64,000 nt of DNA from Methylobacterium gnaphalii (GTDB taxonomy: Bacteria > Pseudomonadota > Alphaproteobacteria > Rhizobiales > Beijerinckiaceae), in assembly GCF_007992215.1 (NCBI RefSeq), contig NZ_BJZV01000004.1, forward strand, positions 248,001 to 312,000. The letters run 5' to 3'. Positions 26,394 through 33,850 of the stretch are shown piece after piece. Numbering within the stretch: the stretch's first letter is position 1; each line of letters starts with the position of its first letter. A model generated the notes under the pieces. The model did no database searches. It was given only the letters and a program-made list of their open reading frames with translations, and was not told the origin of the DNA. The position numbers and the translations under genes were made by a program.

Positions 26394-26770
26394 TGTTTGG
26401 GTCCGTTTTCGATGTAGGCACTAGGTTGTTGCTGTGATGTCGCTTCGATTTTCCCAGAAGATTTGGAGGATATCTCCATCTGGCGCCATTGTATAAGTTC
26501 CGCTCCTTCAAGCAAAGAGACGCCAGGGTGTTTGTTTGCAAACCACAAAGTCCCGCCGAAATATATTGCGAAGATAAAAACTATAAGTCCCGCCACTAGT
26601 AGAAGATAGAGCGGGTCGCGCAATGAAAACGCGACTGATCCGAGGGCGATCACGGCAGCAATTGCTACTGAACTCGCTTTGCCCACAACTCCGCGAGCTA
26701 GTCGAATGCGCTCATATGCGGCAGCTACGACGCCCTGCGGTGTTGTGGCTGATGGCTCCGGCGCTGTCAC
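26390..26770 (-). CDS. Two-span membrane protein coupled to the SinR-like gene
   Basis: 126 residues: a soluble N-terminus, two hydrophobic spans (about 33-50 and 53-76) forming a hairpin, then a conserved-looking GVSLLEGAELIQWRQMEIS helix and a polar tail. The in-membrane hairpin next to a small cytosolic partner is the layout of several two-gene defence effectors, but nothing in sequence proves such a role. The frame begins at 26770. Confidence 0.6.
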   Translation of the reverse strand: MTAPEPSATTPQGVVAAAYERIRLARGVVGKASSVAIAAVIALGSVAFSLRDPLYLLLVAGLIVFIFAIYFGGTLWFANKHPGVSLLEGAELIQWRQMEISSKSSGKIEATSQQQPSAYIENGPKQ

Positions 26771-26874
26771 AGAGACCTGTCCATGAGGTTTGATATCATC
26801 GGGTTATCCGGCCAGGGAGTTGATTAGTCCAGCGAGCCGAGAGGAATTGCCTGAACGCCCACGAGAGGGGGCAC

Positions 26875-27363
26875 TCATCGCTTGATGCCGAGTTCGGATG
26901 GACAAGCAAAATCATTTAAATCGAAAGTAAAAATGCAGACCGGCCTACTCGGGGTCTTAACTGGTTCGCTTCTGCCAAACGACTGAGCGTCGATGATCGA
27001 AATAACTGTCTTTTTAACAATTCCGTTTATGTATAAAGTGCAAGGTAATGCCACCAGTACGTAAAATACGAGGATGTATACGATAGTATGTATATGTATA
27101 TTAATAAGTGCCTCAAGCCATATTATCACGGCGGAGCTTATCTGAAATCCTACCGCAAATAACGCAATAGAATACAAAACTTCGAGGGGTGCCGAGTGCC
27201 CGATACTGGCGGCCAGTCCAACTGCTGCAGTCACCATCAAGTTGCGTGACGACTCGAAAAAGAATTTTATTAATGCCTGAGCGTCGCTTATTTTCCAGAT
27301 TTCGCTGACGGCATACTTAAAAAATCCAACATCGAGGAAAGGCAATCGTGCGCCCCCGTACAT
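26875..27363 (-). CDS. Multi-span membrane protein beside the integrase
   Basis: 162 residues with about three to four hydrophobic segments (about 41-60, 62-85, 92-115 region) and a soluble C-terminus containing two cysteines. The coding sequence is clearly AT-richer than host genes, a sign of foreign origin. It starts 23 bases after the integrase stop on the same strand and may be cotranscribed. The position suggests a cargo gene such as superinfection exclusion. No family recognised. Confidence 0.55.
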   Translation of the reverse strand: MYGGARLPFLDVGFFKYAVSEIWKISDAQALIKFFFESSRNLMVTAAVGLAASIGHSAPLEVLYSIALFAVGFQISSAVIIWLEALINIHIHTIVYILVFYVLVALPCTLYINGIVKKTVISIIDAQSFGRSEPVKTPSRPVCIFTFDLNDFACPSELGIKR

Positions 27364-27386
27364 ACGAGCCTATAGATTTTGGCCTA

Positions 27387-28460
27387 TCATAGTGCGGTCA
27401 CCTCAGTCAGCCACTTCCAGCCCTCATATTTATCCCCTGCTGTTCTAATATGCGTATAGCGCTGGAGCGACTGCCAGGATTTATGGCCAGATACTGAGGC
27501 AGCTAGCGGAAGCGTCCGCCCCATTTCAAAAAGACGACTCACCCCATCGTGCCTGAGATCATGGAAAGTTAGGTCGACGATCCCGAGGAATGCACACGCT
27601 CGAGTGAAGGCGGCAGAGATGGCGTCGCCGGTGAACGGGAAAATCTGATCGTGGTCGTTCGGCATCGCTCGGACGATAGCCAGGGCCTCTGGCGTTAGTT
27701 CGCACCAGATGTCGTTGCCTGCCGTCTGTCCCGGATTCTTCATATCGCGGACCAGGATTCGCGAGCCTTCGTCATCGAGGTCAGCCCACGTAATGCGGGT
27801 GATCTCCTCCTGCCGGCGCGTGGAGAAGATCGCGAAGGCGATGATCCGCTGCATCGGTAGTGAACTCGGCCGGCGGTGACGAACGTTGCCGAAGTGCGTC
27901 ATCAGCTTGTCGAGCTCTGCGAGCGTCGGGCGTCTATTTCTCTGCTTTGATTTCGAGATGAGCCCGAGCCGCTTGGCTACCTTCATGGCGTCATCCATCG
28001 CCGAGTCGTTGAGCGGATAGCCCCAAGCAGGCCTCGCGATGGCGAAGATCGATCCGAGGTGCGAGAGGTAATTGCCGACGGTTTGGGGCTGACGACTGGC
28101 AAGAAGCTCCTGAGCTAATTCGATGATGTGCGAGCTGCTGATGGTCGAGCACCGCTTGCCGGCGATGTCATACGTCTTGAGGGCTCTGAGAACCTGGGCC
28201 TTGGTGCGCCCGATCTTCTGACGGGAATCCTTGGTGTACCGATCGATGACGGCACCCAATTTCGGGTCATCAAGTTTCCCGATCGCCAATGCGCCGGGCT
28301 CGGCCAATTCACGTTCGCGCTTTTTGATCCAGGCATTCGCCGCTGGCCGTCGATCAAACGTCTGCGATTCTCGATGAACCAAGCCATCCTTTTTCACGAC
28401 GATCTGCGCGTGGTATCCAAAGCCGCCCTTTTTGCGCGGCCGCTCGATGATCGTGCCCAC
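27387..28460 (-). CDS. int: Tyrosine recombinase (dusA-type integrase)
   Basis: 357 residues. The start is set at GTG 28460 (VGTIIERPRKKGGFGYHAQ), which has GAGG at five bases spacing and matches the usual start of dusA integrases. A longer frame to 28547 lacks such features. A SAM-like core-binding domain is followed by the catalytic domain: first arginine in FSTRRQEEITRI, HDLRHDG (His and second Arg), SGHKSWQSLQRYTHI (third His and nucleophilic Tyr). It catalyses integration into and excision from dusA. It points away from attR. Confidence 0.93.
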   Translation of the reverse strand: MGTIIERPRKKGGFGYHAQIVVKKDGLVHRESQTFDRRPAANAWIKKRERELAEPGALAIGKLDDPKLGAVIDRYTKDSRQKIGRTKAQVLRALKTYDIAGKRCSTISSSHIIELAQELLASRQPQTVGNYLSHLGSIFAIARPAWGYPLNDSAMDDAMKVAKRLGLISKSKQRNRRPTLAELDKLMTHFGNVRHRRPSSLPMQRIIAFAIFSTRRQEEITRITWADLDDEGSRILVRDMKNPGQTAGNDIWCELTPEALAIVRAMPNDHDQIFPFTGDAISAAFTRACAFLGIVDLTFHDLRHDGVSRLFEMGRTLPLAASVSGHKSWQSLQRYTHIRTAGDKYEGWKWLTEVTAL

Positions 28461-28532
28461 GATGGCCTCGAATTCGGTACAGCATTGACCCGGTTTGGTA
28501 CCGCATTGCTGTAATTTGAATCCCGACTGAGC

Positions 28533-28555
28533 GCCACTGAGGCCCAATTGGCAGC
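28533..28555. repeat. Motif shared by integrase promoter and 14,088 region
   Basis: GCCACTGAGGCCCAATTGGC... here resembles GCCACTGAGAAGCCCATTGG... at 14088-14111, differing by small indels. It lies 73 bases upstream of the integrase start and about 90 bases from the attR core. Candidate arm-type integrase site or operator. Confidence 0.4.
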
Positions 28556-28582
28556 GAATACGAGAAACGGACTGACCGCTAA

Positions 28583-29611
28583 GTGATTGAAAAAGACGAA
28601 TTATCCAACGAATTCAGCGACTGGCGGTTATCAGTTGCACCTATGATGGACTGGACCGACCGGTACTGCCGGGCGTTCCACCGGGTGCTCTCGGCCCGCG
28701 CCCGGCTCTATACGGAGATGGTGACCACCGGCGCGGTGCTGCACGGCGACCGCGAGCGGCTGCTCGGCTTCTCCGCGGCGGAGCATCCGGTGGCGCTGCA
28801 ACTCGGCGGCTCGGACCCGGCCGCGCTCGCGGCCTCGGCGCGGATCGGGGCCGATCTCGGCTACGACGAGATCAACCTCAATGTCGGCTGCCCCTCCGAC
28901 CGGGTGCAGGAGGGCCGCTTCGGTGCCTGTCTGATGCGCGAGCCGAGCCTCGTCGGCGACTGTGTCGCGGCGATGAAGGCGGCGGTCGCGGTGCCGGTCA
29001 CGGTGAAGTGCCGCATCGGCGTGGATGATCAGGACCCCGAGGCGGCGCTCGACACCCTCGCCGCGGCGGTGATCGCGGCGGGCGTCGACGGTCTCGTCGT
29101 GCATGCCCGCAAGGCCTGGCTCAAAGGCCTGTCGCCGAAGGAGAACCGCGACGTCCCACCGCTCGATTACGGCCGGGTGGCCCGGCTGAAGGCGGCGCAT
29201 CCCGGCCTGCCGATCGCGATCAACGGCGGCATCGCCGACATGGCCCAGGCGGCGACGCTGGTGGAGCAGGTCGACGGCGTCATGATCGGGCGCGCCGCCT
29301 ATACCGATCCGGCGATCCTGCTCGAGGTCGACCCGCTGCTGTTCGGTGAGCCCGCGCCGGCTGCAGACCCGTTCGCGGCGATCGAGCTGTTCGCGCCAAC
29401 CATTGCCGAGGGCCTGGAAAGCGGTTTGCGGCTACACGCCTTCACCCGGCACATGCTCGGCCTGTTCAATGGCCGTCCCGGCGCCCGCGCCTTTCGCCGC
29501 CACCTGGCGACGGCCGGCATGGCGCCGGAGGCCGATCTCGCCACCTTGCGCGAGGCGGTCGGCAAGGTCTCGCGGGACTGGCAGCCCCTTCCGGCGGGTC
29601 GGGCGGCGTGA
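28583..29611 (+). CDS. dusA: tRNA-dihydrouridine synthase A, restored by the element
   Basis: 342 residues. FMN-dependent reduction of uridines 20/20a in tRNA. Motifs: SVAPMMDWTDRYCRAFHR, NLNVGCPSDRVQEGRFGACLM with catalytic Cys in VGCPS, VTVKCRIGVDD, LVVHARKAWLKGLSPKENR and NGGI. The first ~20 codons (GTG 28583, VIEKDELSNEFSDWRLSVAP) come from the element and replace the native ones left at 11732. Length remains normal, so the enzyme is probably active but now expressed from element sequence and no longer behind ureE. Confidence 0.94.
   Translation: MIEKDELSNEFSDWRLSVAPMMDWTDRYCRAFHRVLSARARLYTEMVTTGAVLHGDRERLLGFSAAEHPVALQLGGSDPAALAASARIGADLGYDEINLNVGCPSDRVQEGRFGACLMREPSLVGDCVAAMKAAVAVPVTVKCRIGVDDQDPEAALDTLAAAVIAAGVDGLVVHARKAWLKGLSPKENRDVPPLDYGRVARLKAAHPGLPIAINGGIADMAQAATLVEQVDGVMIGRAAYTDPAILLEVDPLLFGEPAPAADPFAAIELFAPTIAEGLESGLRLHAFTRHMLGLFNGRPGARAFRRHLATAGMAPEADLATLREAVGKVSRDWQPLPAGRAA
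28643..28660 (+). other. attR core
   Basis: ATGATGGA (28643-28650) then CTGG and ACCGAC (28655-28660). Element DNA is to the left and native dusA to the right. Pairs with attL at 11774-11791. Confidence 0.8.
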
Positions 29612-29623
29612 AGCCTCACGGTC

Positions 29624-30340
29624 TCAAGCGGATGTGCGGCTGAGACGTCCATCGGCGAAGCCGAGAGAGGCGGCGAGTTCCGACCGGCCGCGGCTCACCC
29701 GGCTCTTCACGGTACCGACCTGGCAGCCGATCACTTCGGCGGCGTCCTCGTAGGTCATGCCCTGTGCGCCCACGAGGAGCAGGGCCTCGCGCTGGGAGGT
29801 GGGCAGTTTCGCGATCTGCGTCCAGACCTGCCGCAGCTCCATGCCGTCTTCCTGATCGGGCAGCGCGGCGAGCTGGCCGGCGAGGATGCCGTCGATATCC
29901 GCCACCTCCCGCTTTCGCTTGCGCCGCTCGCTGAAGAAGGTGTTGCGCAGGATCGTGAAGAGCCATGCCTTCAGGTTGGTGCCGGGTCGGAAGCTGCTCT
30001 GACTCTGCCAGGCCTTGAGCAGCGTATCCTGCACCAGGTCATCCGCTTGCGCAGGTCCGCCGGCGAGGCTGAGCGCGAAGGCACGCAATCCCGGAAGAGC
30101 GTCGAGCAAACCGTCGCGGAAGGCATGGCTATCGACCTCGGCCGTCGACAGCCGATCGAGTTCGGCGATCAGGGCGAGGAGCCGCGCGGGCTGATGCGGA
30201 CCTTCGAAGGCGCAGTAGAATTCCCGAAGCTGCAGGCCGAGATGCCGGCGATCGGCATCCGAGAGCCTCGGACGGCTCGGGCTCTTTCGTGCAATGTCGG
30301 TCGTGGTGTCGTCGGATCGAGCATTGCGACGCATCGTCAT
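29624..30340 (-). CDS. EcfG-type ECF sigma factor with NepR-like N-terminal segment
   Basis: 238 residues from ATG 30340. Sigma region 2 (about 80-145: DDLVQDTLLKAWQS, FRPGTNLKAWLFTILRNTF) and region 4 (165-225: LPTSQREALLLVGAQGMTYEDAAEVIGCQVGTVKSRVSRGR) are those of the general-stress EcfG group. The unusually long N-terminus contains HLGLQLREFYCAFEGPHQPARLLALIAELD (33-62), which resembles the anti-sigma factor NepR, so the protein may carry its own inhibitor-like element. It converges on dusA with 12 bases between stops. No phyR or nepR gene is adjacent. Confidence 0.8.
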   Translation of the reverse strand: MTMRRNARSDDTTTDIARKSPSRPRLSDADRRHLGLQLREFYCAFEGPHQPARLLALIAELDRLSTAEVDSHAFRDGLLDALPGLRAFALSLAGGPAQADDLVQDTLLKAWQSQSSFRPGTNLKAWLFTILRNTFFSERRKRKREVADIDGILAGQLAALPDQEDGMELRQVWTQIAKLPTSQREALLLVGAQGMTYEDAAEVIGCQVGTVKSRVSRGRSELAASLGFADGRLSRTSA

Positions 30341-30732
30341 CGACAAACCGTCAGTCCTTTTCTTGTTGCTTACAGATGGTGATCAAGCAATTGACCGTAT
30401 CCGCTCTCGCAAATCGAGTATGAATAACAAATTAAGCAGAATTATTCTAAGATCATCGTCCAGACATGCAGAAATTGCCCGAGAACATCGCGATGTGCTT
30501 TCGGGGTGGCTCAAGATGTTCAGGTGCCGACACGGGTCGGCACCGCTCGATACGCCGTCACCGTGCGACGACGTTGGTCTGAGTTTGGAGCGCGACCCGG
30601 CGGGTGCCATTAAATTCGCGTTTAAGATCGGATCGGTGCGCGACCGACGGCTTGAAACCTTGGCATAGTCGAGGCTTGGCGGGCTCCCCGCTGCGAACCT
30701 CGCGCCGAGTCTGGACGAGGTGCTGAGGCGGG
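30341..30732. other. Divergent intergenic region, sigma factor / two-component system
   Basis: 392 bases. An AT-rich part (about 30405-30455) probably holds the sigma-factor promoter. A perfect nine-pair palindrome GGTGCCGAC-acgg-GTCGGCACC (30523-30544) could be a hairpin or a regulator site. No gene is supported on either strand. Confidence 0.45.
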
Positions 30733-31410
30733 ATGGGACGGCTACTGCTGGTCGAGGATGACGATGAGACTGCCGAGGAGGTGGTCGGCGACCTGCGTCG
30801 TCGCGGCTACGAGGTCGAACGGGCCGCGACGGGCCCGGACGGCCGAGCCGCGGCCTTTGCCGGCGGCTGGAACGTGATCATCCTCGACCGGCTCCTGCCG
30901 GGTTGCGACGGTCTTTCCGTGCTCCAGGACCTGCGCAAAGCGGGCGACAGGACGCCGGCTCTGCTGCTCAGCGCCCTCAGCGATGTCGACGAGCGCATCA
31001 GAGGATTGCGGGCCGGCGGCGACGATTATCTCACGAAGCCTTTCGCGCTCGGCGAACTCGCCGCCCGCATCGAGGCGCTGCTGCGGCGGCCGGTCGGGGC
31101 GAAGGAGGCGCTGCTGCGCCTCGGCACGCTCGAACTCGATCTCGTCAGCGGCAGGGGGCGTCGGGGTCGACGGGAGCTCGACCTGCTGCCGCGCGAACTG
31201 AAGCTGCTCGATTACTTGATGCGGCGTCCCGGCCAGGTCGTGACGCGGGCGATGCTGTTCGAAGAGGTCTGGAACTACCGCTTCGTTCCGAAATCGAACC
31301 TGATCGACGTCCATATCGGCCGGCTGCGGCGCAAGCTCGAAGCGGCCGGTGAACCGCCCCTGATCCATAGCGTGCGCGGACTGGGCTTCGCGTTGATGCC
31401 CGATGACTAG
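30733..31410 (+). CDS. OmpR-family response regulator
   Basis: 225 residues. The receiver domain has the acidic pocket VEDDD (E8-D10), phosphoacceptor D52 (IILDRLLPG), S80 and K102 (TKPF). The C-terminal winged helix (130-225: LLPRELKLLDYLMRRPGQVVTRAMLFEEVWNYRF, HIGRLRRKLE, SVRGLGFAL) binds DNA. It overlaps the kinase gene by eight bases, a classical two-component operon. The signal is unknown. Confidence 0.93.
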   Translation: MGRLLLVEDDDETAEEVVGDLRRRGYEVERAATGPDGRAAAFAGGWNVIILDRLLPGCDGLSVLQDLRKAGDRTPALLLSALSDVDERIRGLRAGGDDYLTKPFALGELAARIEALLRRPVGAKEALLRLGTLELDLVSGRGRRGRRELDLLPRELKLLDYLMRRPGQVVTRAMLFEEVWNYRFVPKSNLIDVHIGRLRRKLEAAGEPPLIHSVRGLGFALMPDD

Positions 31411-32848
31411 GTTCCCTTCGACCACCGCGTTCCGCTGGTCCTTCGCCATCGCGCTCTGGACAGCGACCGCCTCCCTGATCCTCTTCGCCTTCATCTTCTG
31501 GCAGACGACCTCGCTGGAACGCCGGGAGAACGACGAGACCATCGAGCGGCAGCTTGCCTATATTGCGGCCGATCCGACCGAGATCGTCCCGCGCATTCAG
31601 GACTGGCTGGGCGGCGGCATCCACGCCGACAGATTTGCCGGCTATTTCGCGCCCGACGGCCGTCATCTCGCCGGCAACATCACGGCGATCCCGTCGGGTC
31701 TCAAACGTAACGGCCAAGTGCGGGATTCCACGGGCCCGGTCTCCGTCAGCCATTCCGAGCCGCGCGACGATCTGCTCTGCGCAGCCCTTCAGCGCGCGGA
31801 TGGCCACGTCGTCGTCGTGGCGTTGAGCGACGACGACATCGAGCGGGCCAAGGATGCGATGATCCGAACGCTCGGTCTCGCCCTCATCCCGATGATCCTG
31901 CTCTCGGTCATCGGCGGTATCGTCCTGTCGTCCCGCGCCCGCCGGAAGCTCGTGGCCACGGAAGGGGCTGTCGCGGCCGTGATGCGCGGCGACCTCGGCC
32001 AGCGCCTCCCGGCCGGAGCCGGACGGGACGAGTTCGATCGCCTGACCGCGAACGTGAACACCATGCTCGACCGGATCGAGATCCTGGTCGACGAGGTGCG
32101 CAGCGTTGGAGACGCTATCGCTCACGACCTGCGCACGCCGCTGACCCGGCTTCGGGCGCGTCTCGAACGCAGCCGCGACGAGGCGACCTCGGTCGAAGAG
32201 CTGCGGCAGGCGATCGACCGGGGTCTCGAATGGCTCGACCAGTGCCTCGGCCTGATCACGGCCATCCTGCGCATCGGCGAGATCGAGCATGGCCGTCGGC
32301 GCGCCGGCTTCCGCGACGTCAGCCTCGCCGATTGCCTGACGGAGGCGGCCGAGGTCTACGATCCGCTGGCCGAGGCCAAGAGGATCCGCATCGACCGCGC
32401 CATCGACGAGGGTCTGCCACCGATCTGGGGCGACCGGGAACTGCTGTTCGAGGCCCTCGCCAATCTCATCGACAATGCCGTGAAGTTCACGCCCGTGGGC
32501 GGTCGTATCCACCTCTCGCTGCGCCGGTACGGCGACGAGCTCGAAATCGGCATCGACGATAACGGTGCAGGCATCCCGCTTGCCGAGCGCTCGCACGTCT
32601 TCCAGCGCTTCTACCGGGCCGAGCCCGAGCGCCACAGCAGGGGCAACGGACTCGGCCTGAGCCTCGTCGCGGCTGTGGTCGCCCTCCACGACTTCACCAT
32701 CACGCTCGAGGATGCCGTGCCGACGGGCTGCCGTTTCCGGATCGTCTGCCCGCTCGATGGGGCCACGGGGACGGCGAGGCCGAGGGCAGGCGAGCCGGCG
32801 CTCGTCTCGGCCGGTGTCGCGGACCAGGCCGAGGCGCCGGGCTCGTGA
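31403..32848 (+). CDS. Membrane sensor histidine kinase
   Basis: 481 residues. TM1 at about 12-33, periplasmic sensor domain 34-155, TM2 156-177, HAMP 178-232, dimerisation/phosphoacceptor domain with H241 in IAHDLRTPLTRLR, then the ATPase: N box NLIDNAVKFT, G1 IDDNGAGIP, G2 GNGLGLSL. The C-terminal ~35 residues are a disordered tail. Cognate of the overlapping OmpR-type regulator. The stimulus is not predictable. Confidence 0.92.
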   Translation: MTRFPSTTAFRWSFAIALWTATASLILFAFIFWQTTSLERRENDETIERQLAYIAADPTEIVPRIQDWLGGGIHADRFAGYFAPDGRHLAGNITAIPSGLKRNGQVRDSTGPVSVSHSEPRDDLLCAALQRADGHVVVVALSDDDIERAKDAMIRTLGLALIPMILLSVIGGIVLSSRARRKLVATEGAVAAVMRGDLGQRLPAGAGRDEFDRLTANVNTMLDRIEILVDEVRSVGDAIAHDLRTPLTRLRARLERSRDEATSVEELRQAIDRGLEWLDQCLGLITAILRIGEIEHGRRRAGFRDVSLADCLTEAAEVYDPLAEAKRIRIDRAIDEGLPPIWGDRELLFEALANLIDNAVKFTPVGGRIHLSLRRYGDELEIGIDDNGAGIPLAERSHVFQRFYRAEPERHSRGNGLGLSLVAAVVALHDFTITLEDAVPTGCRFRIVCPLDGATGTARPRAGEPALVSAGVADQAEAPGS

Positions 32849-32903
32849 GCCGCTAGAGGAGCGGCGCGCGATACGATCCGGCGAGGAGGCTCGCCATGCC
32901 GGC

Positions 32904-33599
32904 CTAGCGGCTCCTGAGGATCAGCCGGTCGCCGCGCACCTCGTAGGAGGGCAGGCGGGTCAGGAAGCTCTGGCCGAGCAGGTTGGTGCTCAGCGCGCCG
33001 GGCTGGCTCACCATGGCATCGACGTTGCGCTCGGTGATCGGGCCGATGGTGATGGATTCCAGCCGGATCGGCGCGGTCATCGCCGTGCCGTTGGCCGTGG
33101 AGACCTTCTGGGTGAACTCCCGCTCGGCCGGCTTGATGCCGAGCGCCGCGGCGCTCTCCATGGTCAGCACGACGGAGCTCGCTCCGGTATCGAAGGCGAA
33201 GCGCTGCTCAGCGCGGCCGTTGATCTCGGCGAATACCGAGAAGTCGCCGTCCGAGCGGCGGGTGATGGTGACCTCGCCGCCGGGCCCGACCACGGCCGTA
33301 CCCGGCCGAAGCGAACCGAGCATGGTGCCGCCGAACTGCCGGGCCTGCTCCCTGTAGGTGTAGCCGGCGATGACGGCCGCGCCGATCGCCGCCCAGATCA
33401 GCAGGTGGCGCAGGTTCTCGCTCATGCGATCGCGGAAACGGTGCCAGATACCGGCGGTCATCAGGATGAGCAGCGCACTGAGATAGGCGAGGTGCCCGAA
33501 CTGGTCCGAGTCGACGCCCGCGACCTGGCTGTGGTCGCCGGCCGCGATCAGCGCGATCAGGGCCGCGCCGAGGATGCCGAGCCCGATCCAGAGTCTCAT
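32904..33599 (-). CDS. Membrane-anchored retropepsin-like aspartyl protease (TIGR02281 type)
   Basis: 231 residues from ATG 33599 (MRLWIGLGILGAALIALIAAG). Three N-terminal hydrophobic spans precede a soluble domain with the clan AA active-site motif FAFDTGASSVVLT and the later hydrophobic-Gly signature LLGQSFLTRL. Likely periplasmic proteolysis, substrate unknown. Its ATG overlaps the DUF1289 gene stop by four bases, the common arrangement in Hyphomicrobiales. Confidence 0.85.
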   Translation of the reverse strand: MRLWIGLGILGAALIALIAAGDHSQVAGVDSDQFGHLAYLSALLILMTAGIWHRFRDRMSENLRHLLIWAAIGAAVIAGYTYREQARQFGGTMLGSLRPGTAVVGPGGEVTITRRSDGDFSVFAEINGRAEQRFAFDTGASSVVLTMESAAALGIKPAEREFTQKVSTANGTAMTAPIRLESITIGPITERNVDAMVSQPGALSTNLLGQSFLTRLPSYEVRGDRLILRSR

Positions 33600-33808
33600 C
33601 GTCCCTCGCCGGTGCGGTGGGGATAGGCCTGGCGCAGGCGCTCGGGGAGGAGCGCCATCAGCGCCAGCCGCTGCGGTTCGCTCATCGAACCCCAAAGGGC
33701 AATCTCGTTCCGTGAGCGGCCGCACCCCTCGCACAGGCCCGTGACGGCATCGAGAACGCAGACCTTGGTGCAGGGGCTGGACGGCTTCGGGCGGAGAGGA
33801 GCGTTCAT
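33596..33808 (-). CDS. DUF1289 small cysteine-rich protein
   Basis: 70 residues. SPCTKVCVLDAVTGLCEGCGRSRNEIALWGSMSEPQR is the DUF1289 signature, with four conserved cysteines that may bind metal. Function unknown. Coupled (ATGA) to the downstream protease gene. ATG 33808 is used, a GTG precedes it by one codon. Confidence 0.85.
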   Translation of the reverse strand: MNAPLRPKPSSPCTKVCVLDAVTGLCEGCGRSRNEIALWGSMSEPQRLALMALLPERLRQAYPHRTGEGR

Positions 33809-33850
33809 CACCGGGGCAGATGGGCCGACGCGCGGCCGGGAATCAAGGGC

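Larger units (their letters stand above)
11774..28650. mobile_element. Phage-derived integrated element in dusA (about 16.9 kb)
   Basis: The boundaries are the duplicated dusA core (11774-11791 and 28643-28660, 15 of 18 bases identical, first eight identical). The content is phage: HNH nuclease, large terminase, portal, prohead protease, HK97-type capsid, connector, tape-measure protein, and a tyrosine integrase next to the right end. No gene for a major tail tube, tail tip, fibre, lysis or CI repressor was recognised. A putative replication initiator with iterons and a structured leader lie at the left. GC content and codon use fall in the minus-strand accessory block (25.8-27.4 kb). dusA-specific integrases are a known group used by prophages and islands. 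Confidence 0.92.

Noticed and set aside
26109..26770. Panoptes-type (mCpol + 2-TM effector) defence system
   Set aside because: The small protein has no GGDD cyclase motif; only the general layout is similar.
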